Shown here piece after piece: positions 7,169 to 14,611 of a stretch of DNA of 17,529 bases. A program made the position numbers and the translations under genes. This DNA is from an uncultured Clostridia bacterium (GTDB lineage: Bacteria; Bacillota; Clostridia; TANB77; CAG-508), in the NCBI GenBank assembly GCA_944393345.1, contig CALXZW010000018.1, forward strand, positions 1 to 17,529. Reading direction: 5' to 3'. The notes under the pieces were generated by a model. The model did not search any database. It saw only the letters and a list, made by a program, of their open reading frames with translations, and was not told the origin of the DNA. Each line of letters starts with the position of its first letter. Within the stretch, counting starts at the first letter, position 1.

Positions 7169-8362
7169 TTACTTTACTTCTGCAATTACATTCCCGTCAA
7201 TAAATTTAAGATTTATTGTATCGCCTGTATTCAAATTACTTTTGCTCTTTATTATTTTATTATCTTTTTCAGTTATTGTATAGCCTCTTGACAATGTTTT
7301 TAAAGGACTTAAAGCATCTAATTTTGAAACTAATTCAATATATTTTGTTTTCTCTGTTTTACATTTTTGCTTTATTAAATTTTCAAGTTGTTTAATATGC
7401 ATATCTATTTTTAGATAGTTATCATTTATCTTTCTAGTAGGTTCTTTAAAGACTACACTTGACATGCATTTTTCATATCTTAGTCTCATAAGTTCTACTT
7501 TTTTTATTAATGAATTTCTAAGTCTATCTTCATAAGATATTATTTTTTTATTTAATTCATAGATATCTGGTACTGCTAATTCAGCAGCTGCCGAAGGTGT
7601 TGGAGCCCTTAAATCTGACACGAAATCTGCTATTGTAAAATCAGTTTCATGCCCGACTGCTGATATTATTGGAATCTCCGAGTTAAATATACTATGAGCT
7701 ACAATTTCTTCATTAAATGGCCATAAATCTTCTAATGATCCTCCACCTCTTGCTAAAATCAAAATGTCTGCTAATTTATTTTTATTCATATATTCTATTC
7801 CATATGCTATTTTTTCTGCTGCTCCTTCACCTTGAACTGGCACTGGTAATAATCTTATATATACATTAGGATTTCTTCTTGTTGAAACATTTATAATATC
7901 TTTTATTACAGAACCTGTTTGTGAAGATAAAACTCCTATTATTTTAGGAAACATTGGAATTGGCTTTTTATATTCTTGCTTAAAAAGTCCTTGTTCTTCT
8001 AATTTTTGCTTTAATTTTTGATATTTTGTATACAAATCTCCTAAGCCATCTTCTTGCATTACTTTAGCATATATTTGATATACTCCATCTCTTTCAAAAA
8101 CAGATACACTACCTAAAATTATAACTTTCATTCCATCTTTAGGCATAAAATTAAGTTTTTGTGCATATGTTTTAAACATTATACATTTTATTAAACTATT
8201 TTCATCTTTTAATGTAAAATATAGATGTCCTGTATAATGATTTTTGAAATTGGAGATTTCACCTTTTATTAAAATCTCATTTAGATATTCATCTTCTGCT
8301 ATTTTATTCTTTATATATTTATTTAATTCAGTTACTGTTATTGCCATCTCAGAATAATTCAT
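7169..8362 (-). CDS. xseA: Exodeoxyribonuclease VII large subunit
   Basis: This is the catalytic subunit of exonuclease VII, used in mismatch and damage repair on single-stranded DNA. It has an N-terminal OB-fold domain (ITVTELNKYIKNKI ... ISNFKNHYTGHLYFTLKD) and the catalytic domain with IGVLSSQTGSVIKDIINV, ILARGGGSLEDLWPFNEE, AVGHETDFTIADFVSDLRAPTPSAAAELA, a coiled-coil region and a C-terminal LSRGYTI segment. An ATG lies at 8368, but GGA is only about 2 nt before it. The in-frame ATG at 8362 has AAGGA at 7-8 nt spacing and is preferred, giving 397 residues. The gene lies 14 nt after nusB and is followed by xseB. The folD gene often found nearby in other Bacillota is absent. Confidence 0.96.
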   Translation of the reverse strand: MNYSEMAITVTELNKYIKNKIAEDEYLNEILIKGEISNFKNHYTGHLYFTLKDENSLIKCIMFKTYAQKLNFMPKDGMKVIILGSVSVFERDGVYQIYAKVMQEDGLGDLYTKYQKLKQKLEEQGLFKQEYKKPIPMFPKIIGVLSSQTGSVIKDIINVSTRRNPNVYIRLLPVPVQGEGAAEKIAYGIEYMNKNKLADILILARGGGSLEDLWPFNEEIVAHSIFNSEIPIISAVGHETDFTIADFVSDLRAPTPSAAAELAVPDIYELNKKIISYEDRLRNSLIKKVELMRLRYEKCMSSVVFKEPTRKINDNYLKIDMHIKQLENLIKQKCKTEKTKYIELVSKLDALSPLKTLSRGYTITEKDNKIIKSKSNLNTGDTINLKFIDGNVIAEVK

Positions 8363-8382
8363 TTTCATTTCCTTTTCTAAAT

Positions 8383-8802
8383 TTATGATTCTTGTCCAAA
8401 ATTTTCAGATACAATACTTGCTAGTATACCATTTACAAAATTTTTTGAACTTTCCTCGCCATATCTTTTAGCCAATTCTACTGCTTCATTTATAACAACT
8501 TTATATGGCAATTTTTTTATTTCTATTTCATATATTGCAATTTTTAATATTGATAAATCAATTTTAGAAATTCTATCAATTTTCCAATCTGATTTTAAAT
8601 TTTTTTCTATTTCATTTATAATATTATTAATATTTTGTTCTATTCCTAATATCATATCTTTTATATATTCTATTGCATTTTTGTCTGTTATTTCATTACT
8701 TTCTATATATGTTTCAATTTGTTCTTCTATATTTTTGCTTTTTTGAATTTCTAAACTATATATTAGTTTAAAAGCCTGTTCTCTCATTGCTGATCTATTC
8801 AT
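8383..8802 (-). CDS. nusB: Transcription antitermination factor NusB
   Basis: NusB binds boxA RNA with NusE (S10) and keeps RNA polymerase processive on rRNA operons. The 139-residue all-helical protein begins MNRSAMREQAFKLIYSLE and ends with the conserved LPYKVVINEAVELAKRYGEESSKNFVNGILASI, both diagnostic. The ribosome site AAGAGGAAT lies just before the ATG. It follows the asp23-amaP-DUF2273 trio by 17 nt and precedes xseA by 14 nt. This arrangement is common in Bacillota, so envelope-stress, antitermination and DNA-repair genes share one transcript. Nothing unusual was noted. Confidence 0.96.
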   Translation of the reverse strand: MNRSAMREQAFKLIYSLEIQKSKNIEEQIETYIESNEITDKNAIEYIKDMILGIEQNINNIINEIEKNLKSDWKIDRISKIDLSILKIAIYEIEIKKLPYKVVINEAVELAKRYGEESSKNFVNGILASIVSENFGQES

Positions 8803-8819
8803 ATTATTCCTCTTTCTAA

Positions 8820-9023
8820 TTACATCTTATCTATAAATTTTTTTAATTTGTTTTTTACATCTTCTTTATTTTGTTGAACATAATTTCCTATAAATGCTCC
8901 TAAAACTAGGATTACTATTGCTAATATTAAGTCATGTAATCTTGTTATTAATATTAATATTGCAATAATTATACCAATTATAGCACCTTTATATTGATTC
9001 CAAACCTCTTTTAAATTATTCAT
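8820..9023 (-). CDS. DUF2273 small membrane protein of the Asp23 locus
   Basis: This 67-residue protein has two adjacent hydrophobic helices (about 13-28 and 31-48) joined by TRLHD, with a basic C-terminal tail (NKEDVKNKLKKFIDKM). This is the DUF2273 pattern of small integral membrane proteins that accompany AmaP and Asp23 in Bacillota. The molecular role is unknown. Partnership with the membrane-anchored Asp23 complex is inferred from its conserved position between amaP and nusB. An AAAGGA site lies about 10 nt before the ATG. Confidence 0.88.
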   Translation of the reverse strand: MNNLKEVWNQYKGAIIGIIIAILILITRLHDLILAIVILVLGAFIGNYVQQNKEDVKNKLKKFIDKM

Positions 9024-9055
9024 TTTACACCATTCCTTTCTCTTGCTATATTATA

Positions 9056-9610
9056 TTATGCTTCATTTATTTGCTCTGGTGCAACTTTTTTTACAGTTAT
9101 GTTTACTTCTTTAACCTCTAAATCTGTTGCCATTTTTATTTTTTCTTTTACTTTATTTTGAAGATTTACTGATAAATCTTTTATTACTGCATCTGGATTT
9201 ACTATTAAATTAGCATAAACTTTCACATTATTATCTTTATCTAATTCTACTCTTGTTGTTACATCCTGAGTATTTTCAAAAGATTTTGCCACTGAATTAA
9301 CTAGATTTTCAATAGTTTCTTTAGATATCATTAATTTTCCACTTTCATTTTCCAATAATACTCCTTGTCTTTCCTTTGTTTGCTCTTTAGAAGTTGAATC
9401 AAAAAATATACATTTAATAGAAAGTAGTATAAATACTATATTTAATCCTAGTAAGATTTTACTTGAAGTTTCTCCTGTTAATATGTCTTTAACAATTCCT
9501 CCTACAAGTTCAGCATCTAACCATCCAAATATTATTAAACTTAAAATTACTGCTAATATTAGTATTATATTAGAATATATAATTAGTGTGATTTTTTCTA
9601 AAATTTTCAT
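9056..9610 (-). CDS. amaP: Alkaline shock response membrane anchor protein AmaP
   Basis: In Staphylococcus, AmaP anchors the abundant Asp23 protein to the cytoplasmic membrane. This 184-residue version has two transmembrane helices (about 8-30 and 52-70). A cytoplasmic domain (about 88-178) resembles Asp23 itself: GKLMISKETIENLVNSVAKSF, VKVYANLIVNPDAVIKDLS and VKEVNITVKKV. The repeated fold explains how it could co-assemble with Asp23. AAGGAGAAG lies upstream of the ATG, and the gene is 25 nt after asp23. It could be annotated simply as an Asp23/Gls24 family membrane protein. Confidence 0.9.
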   Translation of the reverse strand: MKILEKITLIIYSNIILILAVILSLIIFGWLDAELVGGIVKDILTGETSSKILLGLNIVFILLSIKCIFFDSTSKEQTKERQGVLLENESGKLMISKETIENLVNSVAKSFENTQDVTTRVELDKDNNVKVYANLIVNPDAVIKDLSVNLQNKVKEKIKMATDLEVKEVNITVKKVAPEQINEA

Positions 9611-9635
9611 TTTACTTCTCCTTTTTCTCTATATA

Positions 9636-10103
9636 TTATTGTTGTTGCTCTTGATCATTATTTTGATTTTGTTCTATATTTTCTTCTTTTTCATTTTTGA
9701 TTGTGTCTGTATTAACACCTTGTACATGTACATTTACTTCTTCTACATTTAACCCTGTCATATTTTCTACTGCTTTTTTTACTCTATTTTGTATTTCAAA
9801 AGCTACATCTGGTATTCTTGAGCCATATTCAACTATTATATTTACATCTATTTTTACATCTTTTTCTGCAATTTCTACTTTTATTCCTTTAGCTAAATTT
9901 TTCTTTCCACTTAATACTTCAGAAATTCCTCCTGCAAATCCTCCTGCCATACCAGAAACTCCTTGAACTTCTGATACCGCAACACCTGCAATTACTGCTA
10001 CTACATCATTAGAAATTTTTATGCCTTCATTTTCTGTTTTTATTTCTTCTTCTAATTCAACGACCTCTCCATTTTCTTGATTTATTTTGTTTTCTTCTTC
10101 CAT
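9636..10103 (-). CDS. Asp23/Gls24 family envelope stress response protein
   Basis: Asp23/Gls24 proteins are small cytoplasmic proteins of Gram-positive bacteria, tethered near the membrane and linked to cell-wall and alkaline stress. This 155-residue protein has an acidic N-terminus (EEENKINQENGEVVELEEEI), then the family core: ISNDVVAVIAGVAVSEVQGVSGMAGG, VDVNIIVEYGSRIPDVAFEIQ and GLNVEEVNVHVQGVN. It ends in a Gln/Asn-rich tail (about 144-155). AAGGAGG with good spacing supports the ATG. It is the first gene of the operon and lies behind an elaborate control region (10119-10205), described separately. The neighbours amaP and DUF2273 support the assignment. Confidence 0.94.
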   Translation of the reverse strand: MEEENKINQENGEVVELEEEIKTENEGIKISNDVVAVIAGVAVSEVQGVSGMAGGFAGGISEVLSGKKNLAKGIKVEIAEKDVKIDVNIIVEYGSRIPDVAFEIQNRVKKAVENMTGLNVEEVNVHVQGVNTDTIKNEKEENIEQNQNNDQEQQQ

Positions 10104-10118
10104 AACATTTCCTCCTTT

Positions 10119-10136
10119 TATATCAAAAATGATATA
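10119..10136 (-). promoter_or_regulatory. Short inverted repeat (TATATCA-TTTT-TGATATA) in the asp23 leader
   Basis: Seven bases on each side pair perfectly around a 4-nt loop (10136-10130 with 10125-10119), ending a few bases before the AAGGAGG. Its 5' arm is also part of the 3' arm of the larger hairpin at 10130-10160, so the two structures exclude each other. It could be an operator half-site pair or an alternative RNA fold. The function is inferred from sequence only. Confidence 0.45.
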
Positions 10137-10160
10137 CTTAAATTTGCTATAAGTATATCA
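10130..10160 (-). terminator. AT-rich hairpin: probable terminator of priA-def-fmt, overlapping the asp23 promoter
   Basis: TGATATACTTA (10160-10150) and TAAGTATATCA (10140-10130) form a perfect 11-bp inverted repeat around a 9-nt loop, followed on the minus strand by TTTTTG. Outside it, runs of A and T can extend the pairing with a 2-nt bulge. The position 54 nt after the fmt stop suits a terminator. The left arm contains the likely asp23 -10 (TATACT), so the repeat could equally serve as an operator. The stem has only two G-C pairs. Confidence 0.55.
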
Positions 10161-10180
10161 ATTTTTTGACTTTTTTACAA
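10152..10180 (-). promoter_or_regulatory. Candidate sigmaA promoter of the asp23 operon
   Basis: TTGTAA (10180-10175) and TATACT (10157-10152) are separated by 17 nt on the minus strand. The same hexamers and spacing occur before priA. Transcription would start inside the loop of the 10130-10160 hairpin, leaving a leader of about 42 nt that cannot form that hairpin. Confidence 0.6.
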
Positions 10181-10183
10181 CTA

Positions 10184-10205
10184 TTTTCACTAAATTTTCA
10201 CTAAA
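10184..10205 (-). repeat. Two perfect 11-bp tandem copies upstream of the asp23 promoter
   Basis: The minus-strand unit TTTAGTGAAAA occurs twice head to tail (10205-10195 and 10194-10184). The copies lie between the fmt stop and the asp23 -35, which begins 3 nt further on. The period is about one turn of DNA. It is either a chance duplication in AT-rich sequence or a pair of binding sites. Confidence 0.7.
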
Positions 10206-10213
10206 AGTATCAA

Positions 10214-11179
10214 TTACTCAAATACTTCAAATTCCTGAATCATATTTCCTCTTAAATAATCTTCAATATTCATTCTCTTTGCATTTTCTCCTTGTATTTC
10301 TATAACTTCTAATATTCCGTTTTTCGTTTTTATAAATAGTCCATCTCTTGCATCAGATACTAAAACAGTTCCATTTCTAATTATATCCATATTAGAACCC
10401 ACAAAAACTTCTTTAGAACTTGCTACATCTACCCTCCAAAATTTTATTTTTTTGCCATTTAAAAAAGTATATGCTCCCATTATAGGGTTCAAACCTCTTA
10501 CTAGATCTTTAATTTCTTTTGCTGTTTTATTTTCCCAATCAATTTTTGCAATATTTTTATCTAACATTGGTGCTACTGTAAAATTATCCCCTTGCTTTTC
10601 TCTTGGTGCAATCCCTCGTTCTATTTGATCTAATGTTTCTACTAAAAGTTCTCCACCTATCTTTGATAATTTTTCCCACAATTCTCCTGTTGTTTCATTT
10701 TCTCCAATTTCTACTTTCTTTTTTAATATCATATCTCCTGTGTCCATTCCTTCATCCATATACATTGTAGTAACACCTGTTTCTTTATCTCCATTTATTA
10801 CTGCCCATTGTATTGGAGCTGCTCCTCTATATTGTGGTAATAATGAGCCATGAACATTTATACAACCTAGTTTTGGTATTTCCAATATTTCTTTAGGTAA
10901 TATCTTTCCATATGCTACAACACATATTACATCTGGATTCATATTTTTTAGTTCTTCAATAAATTCCACATTCTTTCTTATTTTTTCTGGCTGATAAATT
11001 TTTAGATTTTTTTCTAGTGCAAATTCTTTTACTGGTGAAGGAAGCATTTTCATCCCTCTTCCTTTTGGTTTGTCTGGATTTGTTACAACTGCCATAATAT
11101 CATATTTTTTATTATATATCGCTTCTAAACTTTCTTTTGCAAAATCAGGTGTTCCCATAAAAATTATTTTCAAATTCAT
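10214..11179 (-). CDS. fmt: Methionyl-tRNA formyltransferase
   Basis: Fmt transfers a formyl group from 10-formyl-THF to initiator Met-tRNA. The 321 residues fit the family. The N-terminal Rossmann domain begins IIFMGTPDFAKESLEAI. The catalytic triad is visible as N108 and H110 in GCINVHGSLLPQYRGAAPIQWA and D146 in MDEGMDTGDM. The C-terminal domain (VRGLNPIMGAYTFLNGKKIKFW) is intact. AAAGGAATGAA precedes the ATG. It follows def by 29 nt, the classic pairing of adding and removing the formyl group. In B. subtilis rsmB follows fmt. Here the transcript ends and the asp23 operon begins. Confidence 0.97.
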   Translation of the reverse strand: MNLKIIFMGTPDFAKESLEAIYNKKYDIMAVVTNPDKPKGRGMKMLPSPVKEFALEKNLKIYQPEKIRKNVEFIEELKNMNPDVICVVAYGKILPKEILEIPKLGCINVHGSLLPQYRGAAPIQWAVINGDKETGVTTMYMDEGMDTGDMILKKKVEIGENETTGELWEKLSKIGGELLVETLDQIERGIAPREKQGDNFTVAPMLDKNIAKIDWENKTAKEIKDLVRGLNPIMGAYTFLNGKKIKFWRVDVASSKEVFVGSNMDIIRNGTVLVSDARDGLFIKTKNGILEVIEIQGENAKRMNIEDYLRGNMIQEFEVFE

Positions 11180-11208
11180 TTCATTCCTTTCGAATTAAAT
11201 TATATATA

Positions 11209-11688
11209 TTAATCTTTTTCTGGTTCTACATATTCTAAAGTTCCTGGAATTATCTTTTCTATAAATAATTCTCCATTAAGATGATCTAATTCATGACATA
11301 TTGCTTGTGCTAATAATTCCTTTGCTTTTACTCTCATTCTTTTTCCATCTCTATCTGTATATTCTGCTGTTACTTCTGTTGGTCTAATCACTTTTGCAAA
11401 TTTATTAGGAAAACTTAAGCAACCTTCTTCTACTTCTTGTTCACCTTTAGTTTTTATAATTACTGGGTTTATCATAACAATTGGTCCATTATCATCATAT
11501 ATATCTATTACAACTAATCTTTTTAATACTCCAACTTGCACTGCTGCTAATCCTACGCCATTGTATTTATGCATCGTTTCTATCATATCATCTATTAAAA
11601 TTTGCAATTTATCATCTATTTCTTGAATTTCTCTTGACTTTTTCTTTAATATTTCGTCTCCTTCTTGTCTTATATTCCTTATTGCCAT
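11209..11688 (-). CDS. def: Peptide deformylase
   Basis: Def is a metalloenzyme that removes the formyl group from new protein N-termini. All three family motifs are present in the 159 residues: GVGLAAVQVG (44-53), EEGCLSFP with C90 (88-94), and HELDH (132-136), whose two histidines and C90 bind the metal. The Pro usual in motif 1 (GLAAPQVG) is Val50 here, which is tolerated in the family. AGGAGGAG precedes the ATG. The gene is 14 nt after priA and 29 nt before fmt in a compact operon. Confidence 0.97.
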   Translation of the reverse strand: MAIRNIRQEGDEILKKKSREIQEIDDKLQILIDDMIETMHKYNGVGLAAVQVGVLKRLVVIDIYDDNGPIVMINPVIIKTKGEQEVEEGCLSFPNKFAKVIRPTEVTAEYTDRDGKRMRVKAKELLAQAICHELDHLNGELFIEKIIPGTLEYVEPEKD

Positions 11689-11702
11689 TTTTTCTCCTCC
11701 TC

Positions 11703-13955
11703 TTACATCATATTATTAGGATTTATATCTATAGATATTCTTGTCGATTTTAAATTTTTTTGATATATTTCCTTTAGGCAGTTATTTAATACTTGATTTG
11801 CATTTTCATTCATACTACCTTTTATTATTATACGCCATCTATATCTATTTTGTATCTTATCTATAGGTGAAGGCATTGGTTTAAATATTTTAAATTCATC
11901 ATTTATTAATTTTTTATTTAAATATTCATAAACAAAATTGCTTATCCTTTTTATTTCCTCTTCGCTTTCACTATTAAACCCAATTAATATTATATCGCAA
12001 AATGGTGGATATTTCAACTGTTTTCTAATAGCTATTTCTGTTTCGTAAAACATATCATAATCTTGCTTTCTAGCACTTTGAATACTAAATTCAGACGGAT
12101 TATATGTTTGAATAATTACTTTTCCTGGCAAATTTTCTCTTCCTGCTCTACCTGCTACTTGCGTTAATATCTGAAATGTTCTTTCACTTGCTCTATAATC
12201 ATCTATATTTAGCGAACTATCTGCTGCAATAACACCTACTAAAGTAACATTTGGAAAATGATGTCCTTTTACAACCATTTGAGTTCCTATTAATATATCT
12301 ATATTTTCATTTTTAAATTTATTTAAAATTTCTTCATGAGAATTTTTCTTGGTTACTGTATCTACATCCATCCTTATAGTAGAGGCGCTTGGAAATTGCT
12401 TATGCATTTCTTGTTCTAGCCTTTGTGTTCCTGTTCCAAAATATCTTATTTTATCACTTTTACATTCTGGACAAATACTTACTATTTTTTCTTCATATCC
12501 ACAGTAATGACATTTTAGTTTATTTTCATAACTATGATATGTCATACTTATATTGCAATTTTTACATTTTACTGTATATCCACAATTCCTACACATTATA
12601 AAGGTTGAATAACCTCTCCTATTTAAAAATAGAATAGTTTGCCTTTTATTTTTAATATTTTCTTCAATTTGAAAATATAGTTCCATACTTAGCATTGACC
12701 TGTTTCCATTTGCAAGTTCTTCTTTTAAGTCAATTACTTTTACTTCTGGTAATGAAGAATTATTTGCTCTTTTTGTCAATTTTAACAATGTTATTTTATT
12801 ACTTTCATCTCCCTCAAATTGTTCTGTTTTATAAAATGTTGTAACATCAGGTGTAGCACTTCCTAAAAGTAGTGGACACTTATTTTCTTTTGCTAAATAT
12901 TTAGCTATTTCTTTTGCTTGATACTTAGGTGTTACTTCTGATTTATAAGAACTATCATGTTCTTCGTCTATAATTATTATTCCTAAATTTTTAATTGGTG
13001 CAAATATTGCTGATCTTGCCCCGATTACTATTTTTGCTTGTCCATTTCTTATCTTTTCCCATTCATCATGTCTTTCACCTATTGATAATTTACTATGTAT
13101 TATTGCAATTTCTTCTTTTCCAAATCTTGATATAAATCTTTCTAGCATTTGAGGTGTTAATGATATTTCTGGTACTAATACTATTGCTGTTTTATCATGC
13201 TTTATTACTTTCTCTATTAATTGTAAATATATCTCTGTTTTACCAGAACCTGTTACACCATATAGTAAAAAAGTCTTATATATATTTTTATTTATAGATT
13301 TTTCAACACTTTCATATGCATTTTTTTGTTCTAATGTTAATTCTAACTTCTCACTTTTACTTATTTTCTTGTTTTGCAGTGGGTCTCTTTCAATTATTTT
13401 TTCTACTATTTCTAAATAATCATTTTTTATAAGTGTATTTACTATTGCCTTAGAACAATCTGTAAATAATTCTATTTCTTGTAATGTTGCACCTTCATTA
13501 TCTTTTATAAACTCTAATACTTTTATTTGTTTTTCAGATTTTATTTTTTTAGTTTGTATTTCAAACTCAATTTGTTCTATATCCTTTTTTAAATATATTG
13601 TATTTATTTTTTTGCTTTGTACTCTTTTTTCTTTATTTCTAGTTCTTGTTCCTGGAGTTAGCATAAGTTTTATACAATCTGTCACATTACAAAAATATCT
13701 TTTTGCCATCCACCTCGCTAATTCTATTTGCTTAATTTCTAAATTATCTTCTATTTTTACTATATCTTTTATTTCATATTCTGATTTTTCTTTTATTTTT
13801 ATTACAAAGCCCTCTTCTAGTGTCTTTCCATTTCCAAATGGTACTAATACTTTACTTCCAACAGTTATATATTCTTCTATATCTATTGGAATATTATAGT
13901 CAAATGTTTTATTTAATTTTTTTGCTGTTCTATTTATTATTACTTCTGCTACCAT
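11703..13955 (-). CDS. priA: Primosomal protein N' (replication restart helicase PriA)
   Basis: PriA recognises stalled forks and D-loops and starts reassembly of the replisome. The 750 residues contain an N-terminal DNA-binding domain (VLVPFGNGKTLEEGFV), a winged-helix segment (about 140-185), Walker A GVTGSGKTE (233-241), DEEHD (330-334), GSATPD (365-370), and an LFLNRRGYS motif. A double zinc site of eight cysteines follows (C455, C458, C464, C467, C482, C485, C495, C498). The conserved QMVVKGHHFPNVTLVGV and VAGRAGR helicase motifs come after it. AAAGGAG is well placed. The gene is first in priA-def-fmt, with its own promoter at 13979-14007. coaBC, which lies between rpoZ and priA in B. 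subtilis, is missing. Confidence 0.97.
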   Translation of the reverse strand: MVAEVIINRTAKKLNKTFDYNIPIDIEEYITVGSKVLVPFGNGKTLEEGFVIKIKEKSEYEIKDIVKIEDNLEIKQIELARWMAKRYFCNVTDCIKLMLTPGTRTRNKEKRVQSKKINTIYLKKDIEQIEFEIQTKKIKSEKQIKVLEFIKDNEGATLQEIELFTDCSKAIVNTLIKNDYLEIVEKIIERDPLQNKKISKSEKLELTLEQKNAYESVEKSINKNIYKTFLLYGVTGSGKTEIYLQLIEKVIKHDKTAIVLVPEISLTPQMLERFISRFGKEEIAIIHSKLSIGERHDEWEKIRNGQAKIVIGARSAIFAPIKNLGIIIIDEEHDSSYKSEVTPKYQAKEIAKYLAKENKCPLLLGSATPDVTTFYKTEQFEGDESNKITLLKLTKRANNSSLPEVKVIDLKEELANGNRSMLSMELYFQIEENIKNKRQTILFLNRRGYSTFIMCRNCGYTVKCKNCNISMTYHSYENKLKCHYCGYEEKIVSICPECKSDKIRYFGTGTQRLEQEMHKQFPSASTIRMDVDTVTKKNSHEEILNKFKNENIDILIGTQMVVKGHHFPNVTLVGVIAADSSLNIDDYRASERTFQILTQVAGRAGRENLPGKVIIQTYNPSEFSIQSARKQDYDMFYETEIAIRKQLKYPPFCDIILIGFNSESEEEIKRISNFVYEYLNKKLINDEFKIFKPMPSPIDKIQNRYRWRIIIKGSMNENANQVLNNCLKEIYQKNLKSTRISIDINPNNMM

Positions 13956-13978
13956 TTTTGCTCCTTTGTTTTTTGATT

Positions 13979-14007
13979 AGTATACCAAATTTTTATAATT
14001 ATTACAA
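13979..14007 (-). promoter_or_regulatory. SigmaA promoter of priA-def-fmt
   Basis: TTGTAA (14007-14002), 17 nt, then TATACT (13984-13979) on the minus strand, with TGG just before the -10 (an extended -10 TGn). It lies between the gmk terminator and the priA ribosome site and leaves a leader of roughly 17-20 nt. Confidence 0.7.
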
Positions 14008-14017
14008 TATACAATTA

Positions 14018-14049
14018 ATAAAACAAAAAAACTAGAAATTTCTAGTTTT
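14018..14049 (-). terminator. Rho-independent terminator of the rsmE-to-gmk operon
   Basis: Bases 14028-14049 are a perfect 22-bp palindrome (arms AAAACTAGAAA and TTTCTAGTTTT), which folds into a hairpin followed on the minus strand by TTTGTTTTAT, an overall T-rich tract. The gmk stop codon TAG (14044-14042) lies inside the 5' arm. Confidence 0.85.
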
Positions 14050-14611
14050 CATCTAATTTCTTTTCTGCTTGTATTATATCCATTATTAGTTGGACCGTTT
14101 TTTCGAAATCATCATTTTTTATCATATAATCATACAAATTAATTTTTGATTCTTCATAATCTAATCTACCTAGTCTTAGATTTATTTCATCTTCACTTAA
14201 ATTGTCTCCTCTTTGGATTAATCTTCTTCTTAATTCTTCTTTTTCTACTCTTAAAAATATAGTTACTAATTTTGTTTCATTTTTTAATAATTTTATTAAA
14301 TTTTCTGTTCCATTTACTTCTATATCTTTTACTATTATTTTTCCACTTGCTATTTTCTCATTCATTAACTTTTTTGATGTTCCATAATAATTTTCATGGT
14401 GTAAATCATATTCATAAAATTCATTATTTCTTATTTTTTCTTCAAACTCTTTTTTTGTTATAAAATGGTATTGTACTCCCTCTTCTTCTCCTTCTCTTGG
14501 TTTCCTAGAAGTAAACGAAGGCAATGATATAACATTATCCATTCTTTTTATTAATTCTTTTTTTATTGTATCTTTCCCTGCTCCTGATACTCCAGATAAA
14601 ATTACTAACAT
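14042..14611 (-). CDS. gmk: Guanylate kinase (somewhat divergent)
   Basis: Gmk phosphorylates GMP to GDP with ATP, needed for GTP and dGTP supply. The 189 residues include the P-loop GVSGAGKDT (7-15), the GMP-binding SFTSRKPREGEEEGVQYHF (32-50), ENYYGTS (73-79), RRRLIQRGDN in the lid and YDYMIKNDD near the C-terminus. Differences from the usual pattern are visible. The normal EWA..xGNYYGT region is EYDLHHENYYGT, and the normal IDVQGA is IEVNGT, changing a conserved Asp to Glu98. The fold motifs are intact, so it is probably active. The start overlaps rpoZ by 7 nt, with GGGGAAGG inside the rpoZ tail, which implies translational coupling. In B. subtilis gmk precedes rpoZ. Here the order is reversed. 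Confidence 0.94.
   Translation of the reverse strand: MLVILSGVSGAGKDTIKKELIKRMDNVISLPSFTSRKPREGEEEGVQYHFITKKEFEEKIRNNEFYEYDLHHENYYGTSKKLMNEKIASGKIIVKDIEVNGTENLIKLLKNETKLVTIFLRVEKEELRRRLIQRGDNLSEDEINLRLGRLDYEESKINLYDYMIKNDDFEKTVQLIMDIIQAEKKLDEN

Noticed and set aside
8363..8368. The upstream ATG of xseA at 8368
   Set aside because: The AAGGA is only about 2 nt from it. The in-frame ATG at 8362 has proper spacing.
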